37,238 nucleotides of DNA from Aestuariivita sp. (lineage in GTDB: Bacteria > Pseudomonadota > Alphaproteobacteria > Rhodobacterales > Rhodobacteraceae): the NCBI GenBank assembly GCA_026710055.1, contig JAPORV010000408.1, forward strand, positions 1-37,238, written 5' to 3'. A program made the translations under genes and the position numbers. Positions 20,468 to 29,824 of this stretch are shown here, piece after piece. Each line of letters opens with the position of its first letter. Position 1 is the first letter of the stretch. A model generated the notes under the pieces. It was not told the origin of the DNA, did not search any database, and worked only from the letters and a program-made list of their open reading frames with translations.

Positions 20468-23400
20468 ATGCCGAAAAGAACTGATATTTCGTCAATAATG
20501 ATCATCGGCGCAGGTCCAATTGTTATTGGGCAAGCCTGCGAGTTTGACTACTCTGGTACACAAGCCTGTAAATCCCTCAAAGAAGAAAACTATCGTGTGA
20601 TTTTAGTTAATTCTAACCCCGCAACAATAATGACTGACCCAGGGCTTGCAGATGCGACCTATATTGAACCAATCACACCGGAATTTGTCGCAAAAATCAT
20701 TGAAAAAGAGCGTCCAGATGCTTTGTTACCGACAATGGGTGGTCAAACTGGTCTAAATACATCGCTCACCCTTGATGAAATGGGAGTACTGAAAAAATTT
20801 GGCGTAGAATTAATTGGTGCAAAGCGCGAAGCAATTGAAATGGCCGAAGATCGCGCGCTATTTCGGCAAGCCATGACTAGAATTGGGCTTGAGAATCCTC
20901 GATCAAGTATTGTCACCGCGCCTCAGGGCTCCAATGGTCGTGACTATGATGCAGGTATTGCTGATGCGTTTGACGCCTTAGAAAATGTCGGGTTACCGGC
21001 TATCATACGCCCAGCGTTCACGCTTGGTGGCACAGGTGGCGGTGTTGCATACAATCGCGAAGACTACATCCAATGTTGCCGTACTGGAATGATGGCATCG
21101 CCTACGGGTCAGATTCTCATTGATGAAAGCCTACTGGGGTGGAAAGAATTTGAGATGGAGGTTATTCGCGACAATGCTGATAATGTGATTATCGTTTGCT
21201 CAATTGAAAATGTAGACCCCATGGGTGTGCATACTGGAGACTCAATTACAGTAGCGCCCGCGCTCACACTGACTGACAAAGAATATCAAATGATGCGCAA
21301 CGGGTCGATAGCCGTCTTGCGTGAAATCGGAGTGGAAACAGGGGGTTCAAACGTTCAATGGGCAATTAATCCAGAGAATGGCCGTATGGTGGTTATTGAG
21401 ATGAATCCACGCGTATCTCGCTCTTCCGCACTTGCATCAAAGGCCACGGGGTTTCCGATTGCCAAAGTTGCCGCAAAACTCGCAGTTGGTTTTACCCTTG
21501 ATGAGTTAGACAATGATATCACACGAGTAACACCAGCAAGTTTTGAACCAACCATCGACTATGTTGTTACAAAAATCCCAAAATTCGCATTTGAAAAATT
21601 TCCCGGTGCAGACCCGAATCTCACAACGGCCATGAAATCCGTAGGTGAAGCAATGGCCATTGGTAGAACAATTCACGAGTCTTTTCAAAAGGCACTTGTA
21701 TCAATGGAATCTGATCTTACTGGGTTTGATGAAATCAACATTGAGGGTTCGCCTGATGAAACTACAATCATCAAGGCACTTTCTCAGCAAACCCCCGACC
21801 GATTTCGCATTATTGCGGAAGCAATGCGAGCTGGTTTGGATGATGATCTTATTCAGTCAGTGACAAAATATGATCCATGGTTCCTGGCCCGAATTAGAGA
21901 AATAATTGCCGTGGAAAAAGAAATCCAAAAACAAGGATTGCCGACAACTGAAGAAGGCTTAAGATTTGCAAAAATAATGGGATTCACTGATACACGGCTT
22001 GCGAAACTTTCAGGACAAACTGAGTCCGATGTTCGTCTCTTGCGCTATCAGCTTGGCGTTAGATCAACATTTAAGCGTATCGATACTTGCGCTGCGGAAT
22101 TTGAGGCGCGAACCCCCTACATGTACTCTACTTATGAACATCCGATGATGGGCGAATTGGAATGTGAAGCACGGCCAACAAATGCCAAGAAGATTATTAT
22201 TCTTGGCGGCGGCCCGAATCGCATTGGTCAGGGAATAGAATTTGATTACTGTTGCTGTCATGCTTGCTTTGCGCTATCGGCTGCAGGGTTTGAAACCATT
22301 ATGATTAATTGCAATCCAGAAACAGTTTCAACAGATTATGATACATCTGATCGATTATATTTTGAACCCTTAACTTTTGAACATGTTACCGAAATAATTC
22401 ATGTCGAACAGCAAAATGGCACACTGCATGGCGTGGTTGTTCAATTCGGCGGACAAACCCCCTTAAAATTAGCTGGTGCATTGCATGATGCTGGCATTCC
22501 AATTCTCGGAACCACATCCGATGCGATTGACTTAGCAGAAGACAGAGAACGGTTTAAAAACCTCATTAAGCAACTGGAATTAAAACAACCACCAAACGGT
22601 GTTGCAACGACTCAAGAAGAAGCTATCAAAATTGCAAATGATATTGGCTTCCCACTGGTCATTCGTCCGTCATATGTGCTTGGTGGAAGAGCCATGGAAA
22701 TTGTTCGAGATGATTTTGATTTCAAAAGATATATTTCAGATGCCGTGGTTGTTTCAGGTGATAATCCAGTCTTGTTAGATAGATATCTTGATGAAGCTAT
22801 TGAAGTTGATGTTGACGCCCTCTGCGATGGGGAAAATATTCACATTGCTGGTATTATGCAGCATATTGAAGAGGCAGGTGTTCACTCTGGTGATAGTGCT
22901 TGTTGTCTTCCTCCGCATACACTTTCAAATCAGATACAAGAGGAATTATCACGACAAACGAAAGCCTTAGCAAAAGCTTTAAAAGTCGTTGGTCTCATGA
23001 ATATCCAATTTGCGATTAAAAATAATGATGTCTATCTTATTGAGGTCAACCCGCGCGCATCTCGAACGGTTCCATTTGTTGCAAAGGCGACTGATTCTGC
23101 CATTGCTTCAATTGCATCACTTATCATGGCAGGACGCTCACTTTCAGAATTTGCGTTACGCGAGCCTTATGATTCGCAAAATGCAAACTATGATACTGTT
23201 CTCCCTCTTGCGGATCCAATGACACTCGCCGATCCTAATATGCCATGGTATTCAGTCAAAGAAGTTGTTCTACCGTTTACACGATTTCCAGGTGTTGATA
23301 CGTTATTAGGCCCAGAAATGAAATCGACCGGCGAGGTCATGGGATGGGATCGGGATTTTCCTAGAGCTTTTCTAAAGGCACAATTCGGTGCAGGTGTTAT

Positions 23401-23803
23401 TTTGCCGATATCTGGTTGTGCATTTATTTCAATTAAAGACAAAGATAAAAGAAGTGACATTCTTCAGTCAGCGCAAAAGCTCATTCAGTTAGGGTTTTCG
23501 CTTGTTGCGACACACGGTACACAAGCCTGGCTTGTTGATTGCGGATTAGATTGTACGTTAATAAAAAAAGTTTATGAAGGTCGACCAGACGTCACAGACT
23601 TGATGAAAGACGGTGGTGTACAGTTAGTAATGAATACGACAGAAGGACGGCAAGCGGTTGAAGATAGTAAATCCATTCGGTCAATTGCCTTAAGTGATAA
23701 AATTCCTTACTTTACAACCGCTGCTGCCTGCCATGCGGCGGTGCTCGCTATTGAAGCACAAACCACCGATGACATTCAGGTAAAAGCACTTCAGGGTACG
23801 TAA
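20468..23803 (+). CDS. carB: Carbamoyl-phosphate synthase large subunit
   Basis: 1111 aa; [58 protein letters not shown]; two ATP-grasp halves; second half [22 protein letters not shown]. Confidence 0.98.
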   Translation: MPKRTDISSIMIIGAGPIVIGQACEFDYSGTQACKSLKEENYRVILVNSNPATIMTDPGLADATYIEPITPEFVAKIIEKERPDALLPTMGGQTGLNTSLTLDEMGVLKKFGVELIGAKREAIEMAEDRALFRQAMTRIGLENPRSSIVTAPQGSNGRDYDAGIADAFDALENVGLPAIIRPAFTLGGTGGGVAYNREDYIQCCRTGMMASPTGQILIDESLLGWKEFEMEVIRDNADNVIIVCSIENVDPMGVHTGDSITVAPALTLTDKEYQMMRNGSIAVLREIGVETGGSNVQWAINPENGRMVVIEMNPRVSRSSALASKATGFPIAKVAAKLAVGFTLDELDNDITRVTPASFEPTIDYVVTKIPKFAFEKFPGADPNLTTAMKSVGEAMAIGRTIHESFQKALVSMESDLTGFDEINIEGSPDETTIIKALSQQTPDRFRIIAEAMRAGLDDDLIQSVTKYDPWFLARIREIIAVEKEIQKQGLPTTEEGLRFAKIMGFTDTRLAKLSGQTESDVRLLRYQLGVRSTFKRIDTCAAEFEARTPYMYSTYEHPMMGELECEARPTNAKKIIILGGGPNRIGQGIEFDYCCCHACFALSAAGFETIMINCNPETVSTDYDTSDRLYFEPLTFEHVTEIIHVEQQNGTLHGVVVQFGGQTPLKLAGALHDAGIPILGTTSDAIDLAEDRERFKNLIKQLELKQPPNGVATTQEEAIKIANDIGFPLVIRPSYVLGGRAMEIVRDDFDFKRYISDAVVVSGDNPVLLDRYLDEAIEVDVDALCDGENIHIAGIMQHIEEAGVHSGDSACCLPPHTLSNQIQEELSRQTKALAKALKVVGLMNIQFAIKNNDVYLIEVNPRASRTVPFVAKATDSAIASIASLIMAGRSLSEFALREPYDSQNANYDTVLPLADPMTLADPNMPWYSVKEVVLPFTRFPGVDTLLGPEMKSTGEVMGWDRDFPRAFLKAQFGAGVILPISGCAFISIKDKDKRSDILQSAQKLIQLGFSLVATHGTQAWLVDCGLDCTLIKKVYEGRPDVTDLMKDGGVQLVMNTTEGRQAVEDSKSIRSIALSDKIPYFTTAAACHAAVLAIEAQTTDDIQVKALQGT

Positions 23804-23865
23804 TGAAAACACCTTCTAGACTTAAAGATGTTGTGTACTTTTTGTGAATTAATTGGTAAGTTCTT

Positions 23866-24759
23866 GTGAGGAAATCATTAACCAAAGACAGTAGTGAAAT
23901 TGAGGAAACACTTCTGTCCTTAACACATCGTGTGAAAATATGTGCGTTTCGAATACTTCTCAGAACGGGCAAGGTACGAGCAACAATACCAATGTTACGG
24001 GGTGTTTGGGGAGCAACACTCAAGAATTTTGAACCTGTTGTTTATCGCACAATATTTGAAGGTTACCGCTCAATCAATGCTTCGGAAAAAGGAAGATTTA
24101 AACTACCACTTTATATTTTACGTCCGGCGCACCCCGATCCAGATTTTGCTCCTGCGGTTGAGCTAATTTTTTTGGGAAACGCTTGTTATCATGCAACTGT
24201 TGCAATCAAAGCATTTAGGCAAGCAGTTGTGAACGGACTTGGGCCAAGACGTACAATATGTGACATTCAGGAAATTCGTCGAATTTATCCCAGCGAAACG
24301 CTAACTGATAAAATTGTCATTTCAGACTTAGGCTGTTCCGCACAGATGTTCATCCAAACTACACCCCGAAATCATGGACTACGACTAAATTTTTACGTTC
24401 CGCTGAGATTATTGCGTCGAAAACAACTCATACATTCGCCAAATTTTACCGACATTATTGCCATTTCTTTGGAGAGGCTTTACGCCTTATCTTGTATGAA
24501 TATACATAAAGACTTTAAAGATCACATTTTAAACATTGCGCATTCTACTCCTGCATTTGCTTGGATTGGTCAGCGACAAGACTTAATACGTTGGTCAGGA
24601 CGGCAGAAAACACTACTTGAATTACGAGGTATTGTTGGATATTTAGATCTACCTAATGGGGCTGGCCCTTTTCGACCTCTTTTGGCAGCTTCTGAATGGA
24701 TGCACATTGGCAAGGGAACTGTTTTTGGTTTAGGACAATTAAATTTAACGAAACGCTAA
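23866..24759 (+). CDS. cas6: Cas6 family CRISPR pre-crRNA endoribonuclease (RAMP fold)
   Basis: C-terminal glycine-rich loop HIGKGTVFGLGQLNL typical of Cas6; first gene of the Cmr operon; GTG start. Confidence 0.8.
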   Translation: MRKSLTKDSSEIEETLLSLTHRVKICAFRILLRTGKVRATIPMLRGVWGATLKNFEPVVYRTIFEGYRSINASEKGRFKLPLYILRPAHPDPDFAPAVELIFLGNACYHATVAIKAFRQAVVNGLGPRRTICDIQEIRRIYPSETLTDKIVISDLGCSAQMFIQTTPRNHGLRLNFYVPLRLLRRKQLIHSPNFTDIIAISLERLYALSCMNIHKDFKDHILNIAHSTPAFAWIGQRQDLIRWSGRQKTLLELRGIVGYLDLPNGAGPFRPLLAASEWMHIGKGTVFGLGQLNLTKR

Positions 24760-24774
24760 TGACGAAAGAAGGAA

Positions 24775-27357
24775 ATGTTTGAAATTGATTGGAAGATGCT
24801 GCTTCAAGTATGGCTACATTGGCCTATTGACAAGGCATTGAATGAACAAAATTATATCAAACGAGCACAACGCTACGCCGAAGCTGCAGTCGGAACAATC
24901 AATAATCAAACTTCTGATACTAGTGATAAATTGCTATGCAATACATTATCTGAAGTTATTGAAGAAATTCCGCCGATAGTCATGGACGGTTTTGATTCAA
25001 CACTAACAGATAACGAGAGCAATGGTCTTTGGACTGTTCATCCTTTAAGCGCCCAAGAGAAAATCCTTCCATATTTATCGGTTAATGAAGAATTAGTCAT
25101 CAATGCAATTGATAGAATCGTTAAAAAAGAAAAGAAATCTCCAAAATCTCTGTTTTTTGCAATTTGGAGAAATTTAGCTGACGAACTCGATTTTCCTTTG
25201 AACACTCTTCCTGCAGATTCACGATTTCCCAATTATCCACTAATCAATTACTCAGATATCAAAGCAGGCGTGTGGGCGAGCACCGCTAATGAAAGTAGCG
25301 ACCGAGCATTTTTATCATTTGCTCTTAGCCCTGTTCAACATTTTATTGCTTCCGCAAGAACTTTACGCGATTTATGGACAGGTAGCGTTATTTTATCCTG
25401 TATAGCGTTTGCTGCAATGCGCCCAATTCTTCAAAACCTTGGCCCTTCAGCAATTGTATATCCGTCGCTGCGAGGAAACCCGCTGATGGATAATTGGCTA
25501 CGTAATGAAATAAAACTCACTAACCTACTCCAAAAACATGATAAAATTAATCGAAATCCATCAATCCCTCACCGATTTCTAGCTTTGGTTCCCTGGGGAA
25601 ATGAAGGTCAATTAGCGAATGACATTGCAGAGAGATGCAAAAAAGCAGCGCGTGATGAATGGCTTAAAATTTCCGAAATTGTACGAAGTCGACTTTCTGA
25701 AAAGACAAGTATTACATTCGAAGGTTGGGACAATGCTTGGATAAATCAAATAGCTGATGTTTTTGACTTTCACACAACCGTAGTGCCCGCAAGTCAACTT
25801 CCTGAAAAGAAAATTATCAATCTTCTTGGTGGAAAAAGCTTTACCGACATATTTCCAAGAGCAAATAAAATTCGAGAGTTCGTTGAAGCAATACAACAGA
25901 CAAATGAGGGAAACCATAATTCAATATCCGTTGGCCAATGGCAGATACAAGTTGATATGTCAGCAAGGATTATGCAAGCAGAGCGGATGATTCGTCATAT
26001 TCCAGTTGCTCACAAGAATAATTTATCTAAAAATAGCCCTCAAAAATGTAGTCTATTAGGAACATATGAACAAATGGGACCGCCTGATTTCTCGGACGCC
26101 AAATCTTTTTGGAGCGATGCAACGGAAAATTGGCAATTTAACGGAGTACGACTTCATGAAGGCGAGAGATTTTCTTCTATTGCCCTAACTAAACGTTTTG
26201 CGATGCCATTATATTTGGCTCAGCATCTTGGAATTGAGAAAAATGGTGGTCGATTCCCCGATACAGCAACTGTTGCCGCAGCAAACTGGCTAGTAGAATG
26301 CGGAATTAATTGGCAGGATGAAGACGAATGGAATGGACGTTGGTTGCATGAAAACCAAACCGATTTGCAGCGCAGTGGTGAGAATCTTGCTCCAAAAGAT
26401 TTACAAGAGCGTTTGAGACCTAAGTTAAAAGAAAGGTCAGTGCCTACTTATTATGCAATTTTAGTTATGGATGGTGATGATTTGGGACGCTGGCTAAGTG
26501 GTGAACTTATGCCAAAATTAAAGAGTATCATACATCCTGAATTGCGTGCTTGGTTTGAACAATCTAACGATTCAAGAATAAAGGAAGGACTAAAAACACC
26601 CCTATCGACCGGACCTGTTCTTTATGCAACTGTAAGCAATATTCTTGGGCAGTTCGCCACAACCATTGCACCAAAAATCGTTGATAAATATTCTGGGACA
26701 TTAATTTATTCAGGTGGCGATGATTTGTTAGCGTTACTTCCTGTAAGTCAAGCAGTTTCTTGCGCACGCTCATTGCGTGACGCTTATCAAAAGGGAAATA
26801 ATCGCGATTTCTCCGGTATGGGAGAAAAAGCAACCCTTTCTGCTGGCCTTGCAATTGTTCACTACAAAGAAGACCTTCGCCTTGCTCTATCAGCGGCACG
26901 TAGTGCTGAGGCTGCTGCTAAAAAACGACACGGCAAAGACTCATTAGCATTGCAATTTATGCGACGCTCCGGCGAACATTCTACTGCGCCTATTGACTGG
27001 GAAGGAATAGAATGGTTTGCTAATCTAATTAAATTTTTTAAAGACAATGTGAGTAATCGCTGGACATATTTATTACGATCATTGCTTCCTGTACTGTCGT
27101 CATCAGAACTGCCCGATGAATTAATTGAATTGGAAATTAAACGACTTTGCAATCGAATAGATAACAACCAATCTCATCACAATACCGGAGATCATCAAGA
27201 TTTTGGATTGTTGATTTCTAAGTATTGGCAACAATACCGGAAGTTTAGGGAAAGTCGCTTAAGTTCAAATCCAGATCTAAATTTTGGGGATATTTTGTTC
27301 GATTTTACCATACTTTGCCAAGGTGCAGCATTTATTTCTCGTGGGCGTGATGACTGA
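24775..27357 (+). CDS. cmr2: Type III-B Cas10/Cmr2
   Basis: GGDD cyclase motif in GTLIYSGGDDLLALLPVSQAVSCARSLRDAY; ILVMDGDDLGRWLSGE; FALSPVQHFIASARTLRDLWTGSVILS; N-terminal WLHWPIDKALN aligns with the Cmr2 HD segment but lacks HD. Confidence 0.95.
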   Translation: MFEIDWKMLLQVWLHWPIDKALNEQNYIKRAQRYAEAAVGTINNQTSDTSDKLLCNTLSEVIEEIPPIVMDGFDSTLTDNESNGLWTVHPLSAQEKILPYLSVNEELVINAIDRIVKKEKKSPKSLFFAIWRNLADELDFPLNTLPADSRFPNYPLINYSDIKAGVWASTANESSDRAFLSFALSPVQHFIASARTLRDLWTGSVILSCIAFAAMRPILQNLGPSAIVYPSLRGNPLMDNWLRNEIKLTNLLQKHDKINRNPSIPHRFLALVPWGNEGQLANDIAERCKKAARDEWLKISEIVRSRLSEKTSITFEGWDNAWINQIADVFDFHTTVVPASQLPEKKIINLLGGKSFTDIFPRANKIREFVEAIQQTNEGNHNSISVGQWQIQVDMSARIMQAERMIRHIPVAHKNNLSKNSPQKCSLLGTYEQMGPPDFSDAKSFWSDATENWQFNGVRLHEGERFSSIALTKRFAMPLYLAQHLGIEKNGGRFPDTATVAAANWLVECGINWQDEDEWNGRWLHENQTDLQRSGENLAPKDLQERLRPKLKERSVPTYYAILVMDGDDLGRWLSGELMPKLKSIIHPELRAWFEQSNDSRIKEGLKTPLSTGPVLYATVSNILGQFATTIAPKIVDKYSGTLIYSGGDDLLALLPVSQAVSCARSLRDAYQKGNNRDFSGMGEKATLSAGLAIVHYKEDLRLALSAARSAEAAAKKRHGKDSLALQFMRRSGEHSTAPIDWEGIEWFANLIKFFKDNVSNRWTYLLRSLLPVLSSSELPDELIELEIKRLCNRIDNNQSHHNTGDHQDFGLLISKYWQQYRKFRESRLSSNPDLNFGDILFDFTILCQGAAFISRGRDD

Positions 27358-28525
27358 ATTTTACTGCTCCGAAACGGAATATACCCAATTGTGGTTGAGT
27401 TTAGACCCCGTCGATACACTGTTTTTCCGTGATGGCAGGCCATTTGATGAAAAGACTCGTGCCGTATCTGGATTGCCAAATCCACAGATTTTAGCTGGTG
27501 CGCTTCGAACCGAATTACTACGTTCTATTGACATTAACTTCAAGTCGCTAAGTGAGGCTATCGGCAACGGGAATACCTTTGAGACAGCTGCATTTGACGT
27601 TGGAGGCAAGATTGGCGCAGAAATTGCTCAAGCAAGATTTCGTGGACCTTATATTAGTTACAAAAATAGCAATACGGATAAAGATGAAATTTTATACCCG
27701 GTTCCATGTACCCTGCGTTTGTTTGAGAACAATGAAAAGGGGAAGGAGGTCGTCAGGTTGGATCCACTTGATACCGAGAATTCACTTCCTGGTTGGAAAA
27801 ATCAAAATGGAGGGATGCAACCACTCTGGGCGATGACAAACAATATTTTGAGATTACCTGAACAGGAATGGATAACATGTGAAGGCATGAAGGATTTTTT
27901 ACTCGGTAAAGTGCCATCAATAAACTCTTTGGTCTCATCAGATAGTCTTTACGGATTTGAGGATCGAACTGGCATTACGATTGATTCTAAATTTGGCACT
28001 GCAAAAGAGGGAATGCTATACGCAACTCGTCGGCTTGTTCTAAAACCGAACATTAAATTCTGGGCAAGCGTAATTGCATCACCTCAAGTTATAACATTAT
28101 TACTGGAGTCCAATAATCCACGACTTTTACCTTTCGGAGGAGAGGGGCGACAAGTAATTCTCAATAGTTGTGCAAATAATTTTAAACCGCTAACTGCTCA
28201 GATCGAGCTTCCTCAAAATGAAAAAAATGGTAGAATTCTTGTTCTTACAACACCCGGTCACTTTGGAAGCTGGCGGCCTAAAAGCCTTCGCGTACTTTCC
28301 GCAGCAGTCTCAGAACATGTTGCCATTTCAGGTTGGGATCTTGCGCTTGATGGACCTAAACGGACGCGCTTCGCCGTGCGAGAGGGATCTGTTTATTTCG
28401 TGTCACCTGAAACCTTTAAGGAAGATATGATGTCATTTCCTTATGGCTTGGGTGATGTTTCAGACACCGCCCTTGGATGGGGTGATTATTGTGAAGGAGT
28501 TTGGTTTCATGCAAACAACCTCTGA
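27350..28525 (+). CDS. cmr3: Type III-B Cmr3 RAMP protein
   Basis: WLSLDPVDTLFFRDGRPFD typical Cmr3 N-terminus; ATG at 27350 overlaps cmr2 stop (ORF track starts upstream at 27284). Confidence 0.92.
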   Translation: MTEFYCSETEYTQLWLSLDPVDTLFFRDGRPFDEKTRAVSGLPNPQILAGALRTELLRSIDINFKSLSEAIGNGNTFETAAFDVGGKIGAEIAQARFRGPYISYKNSNTDKDEILYPVPCTLRLFENNEKGKEVVRLDPLDTENSLPGWKNQNGGMQPLWAMTNNILRLPEQEWITCEGMKDFLLGKVPSINSLVSSDSLYGFEDRTGITIDSKFGTAKEGMLYATRRLVLKPNIKFWASVIASPQVITLLLESNNPRLLPFGGEGRQVILNSCANNFKPLTAQIELPQNEKNGRILVLTTPGHFGSWRPKSLRVLSAAVSEHVAISGWDLALDGPKRTRFAVREGSVYFVSPETFKEDMMSFPYGLGDVSDTALGWGDYCEGVWFHANNL

Positions 28526-29402
28526 GATAACGTTAATGTTTCTTCATTGCCTAACTGCAATTCATCCAGGAAGTGGAAGAGCAATGGATGTAGTTGACTT
28601 ACCAGTGCAGCGTGAACGTCATACCCAATGGCCGACGATACCTGCATCCACCCTGAAAGGCGTACTTCGAAGTTCCAATCAATCGACAGATGAAGAATGG
28701 GTTTTGGCAGCATTTGGGTCAAAATCCGATAATAATAATGCCAATGCCGGTGCTATTTCCATATCTGATGCTCGAATCATTGCGTTCCCCGTACGCTCGT
28801 TAAAAGGTGTATTCGCGTGGACGACATGCCCAGCAATACTTGATCGCCTCAGACGAGATATCACTATTGCGAATTATCCACCTATAGAATCTTTTGATTT
28901 TTCTAATGTTTCTGGTAATCAAGTGCTTTGTCCTAAAGATAGTCCACTTTTGATTGAAAATTCACGAATGCTGCTTGAGGAATTTGATTTCGAGAGAGTT
29001 GGTCATGATCAGGGAATTGGTGATTGGATTGCTCAGCATTCCGTTCTTGACCAACCAACTGCAAAACGAATACAATCACATATGGTTGTGGTATCCGACG
29101 ATGCTTTTGGTCATTTCGTTCGACATGCAACAGATATTTCTGCTCGTATTGCTTTAGATTCAGAAACCCGCACCGTTAAACAAGGTGCTCTATTTTATGA
29201 AGAGCATTTGCCACCAGAAACAATTTTTTATGCACTGATCTCATCTACAGATAGTCGCCGTGAAACATATTCTGCAAAAGCAATAAACATTATTCAAAAG
29301 ATATGTGATGAAACATCAAGAACACTTCAAATCGGCGGGAATTCAACACTTGGCAAGGGACTGTGTGCAGTTCGAATAGAAAACAAAAGTGAGTTGTCAT
29401 GA
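28509..29402 (+). CDS. cmr4: Type III-B Cmr4 RAMP protein (target-RNA-cleaving backbone subunit)
   Basis: HPGSGRAMDVVDLPVQRERHTQWPTIPASTLKGVLR typical Cmr4 with conserved Asp; C-terminal GGNSTLGKGLC. ATG at 28509 overlaps cmr3. Confidence 0.93.
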   Translation: MQTTSEITLMFLHCLTAIHPGSGRAMDVVDLPVQRERHTQWPTIPASTLKGVLRSSNQSTDEEWVLAAFGSKSDNNNANAGAISISDARIIAFPVRSLKGVFAWTTCPAILDRLRRDITIANYPPIESFDFSNVSGNQVLCPKDSPLLIENSRMLLEEFDFERVGHDQGIGDWIAQHSVLDQPTAKRIQSHMVVVSDDAFGHFVRHATDISARIALDSETRTVKQGALFYEEHLPPETIFYALISSTDSRRETYSAKAINIIQKICDETSRTLQIGGNSTLGKGLCAVRIENKSELS

Positions 29403-29824
29403 CGGTAATTCAGACACTTGAACAACGGCGCGCTCGCCATGCTTGGGAATCTGTGCAAATGGCAAAAACACTACCTTCTGCTGGTGATTATAGTCGAGAA
29501 GCCAAGCGTCTTCCCATTCAAATAATGACAGCAGGACTTGGTCATGCTATTGCCTTTTTGGATGCCAAAGGGGGAGCAGGTAAGGAGGTTGCGGATAATG
29601 TAGCGTTTTGGGTATTGGAATTACTTAAGAGAACATCCGAAAAGCGAAGTCATGGCGAAAAACCTGCACAAAAAAACCAAGCTAGAGAACTATTAAAAAA
29701 AATAATTGAAAATGACTCTGATTGGTTACGCAGATCAACCGAAGAATCAATTTCTTATCTAAAGTGGCTCTCAAGAATTGCAGAGATAGAGCTGAAAGAT
29801 GAAAATCCTGCACAGGAACTTTGA
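29399..29824 (+). CDS. cmr5: Type III-B Cmr5 small subunit
   Basis: LEQRRARHAWESVQMAK...YSREAKRLPIQIMTAGLGHAIAFL typical Cmr5; ATG overlaps the cmr4 stop. Confidence 0.92.
   Translation: MTVIQTLEQRRARHAWESVQMAKTLPSAGDYSREAKRLPIQIMTAGLGHAIAFLDAKGGAGKEVADNVAFWVLELLKRTSEKRSHGEKPAQKNQARELLKKIIENDSDWLRRSTEESISYLKWLSRIAEIELKDENPAQEL

Noticed and set aside
20468-23803. Numerous overlapping ORFs inside carB, aspS, zwf, edd and the cmr genes
   Set aside because: All lie within strongly supported longer CDSs in other frames and show no domain-like sequence.
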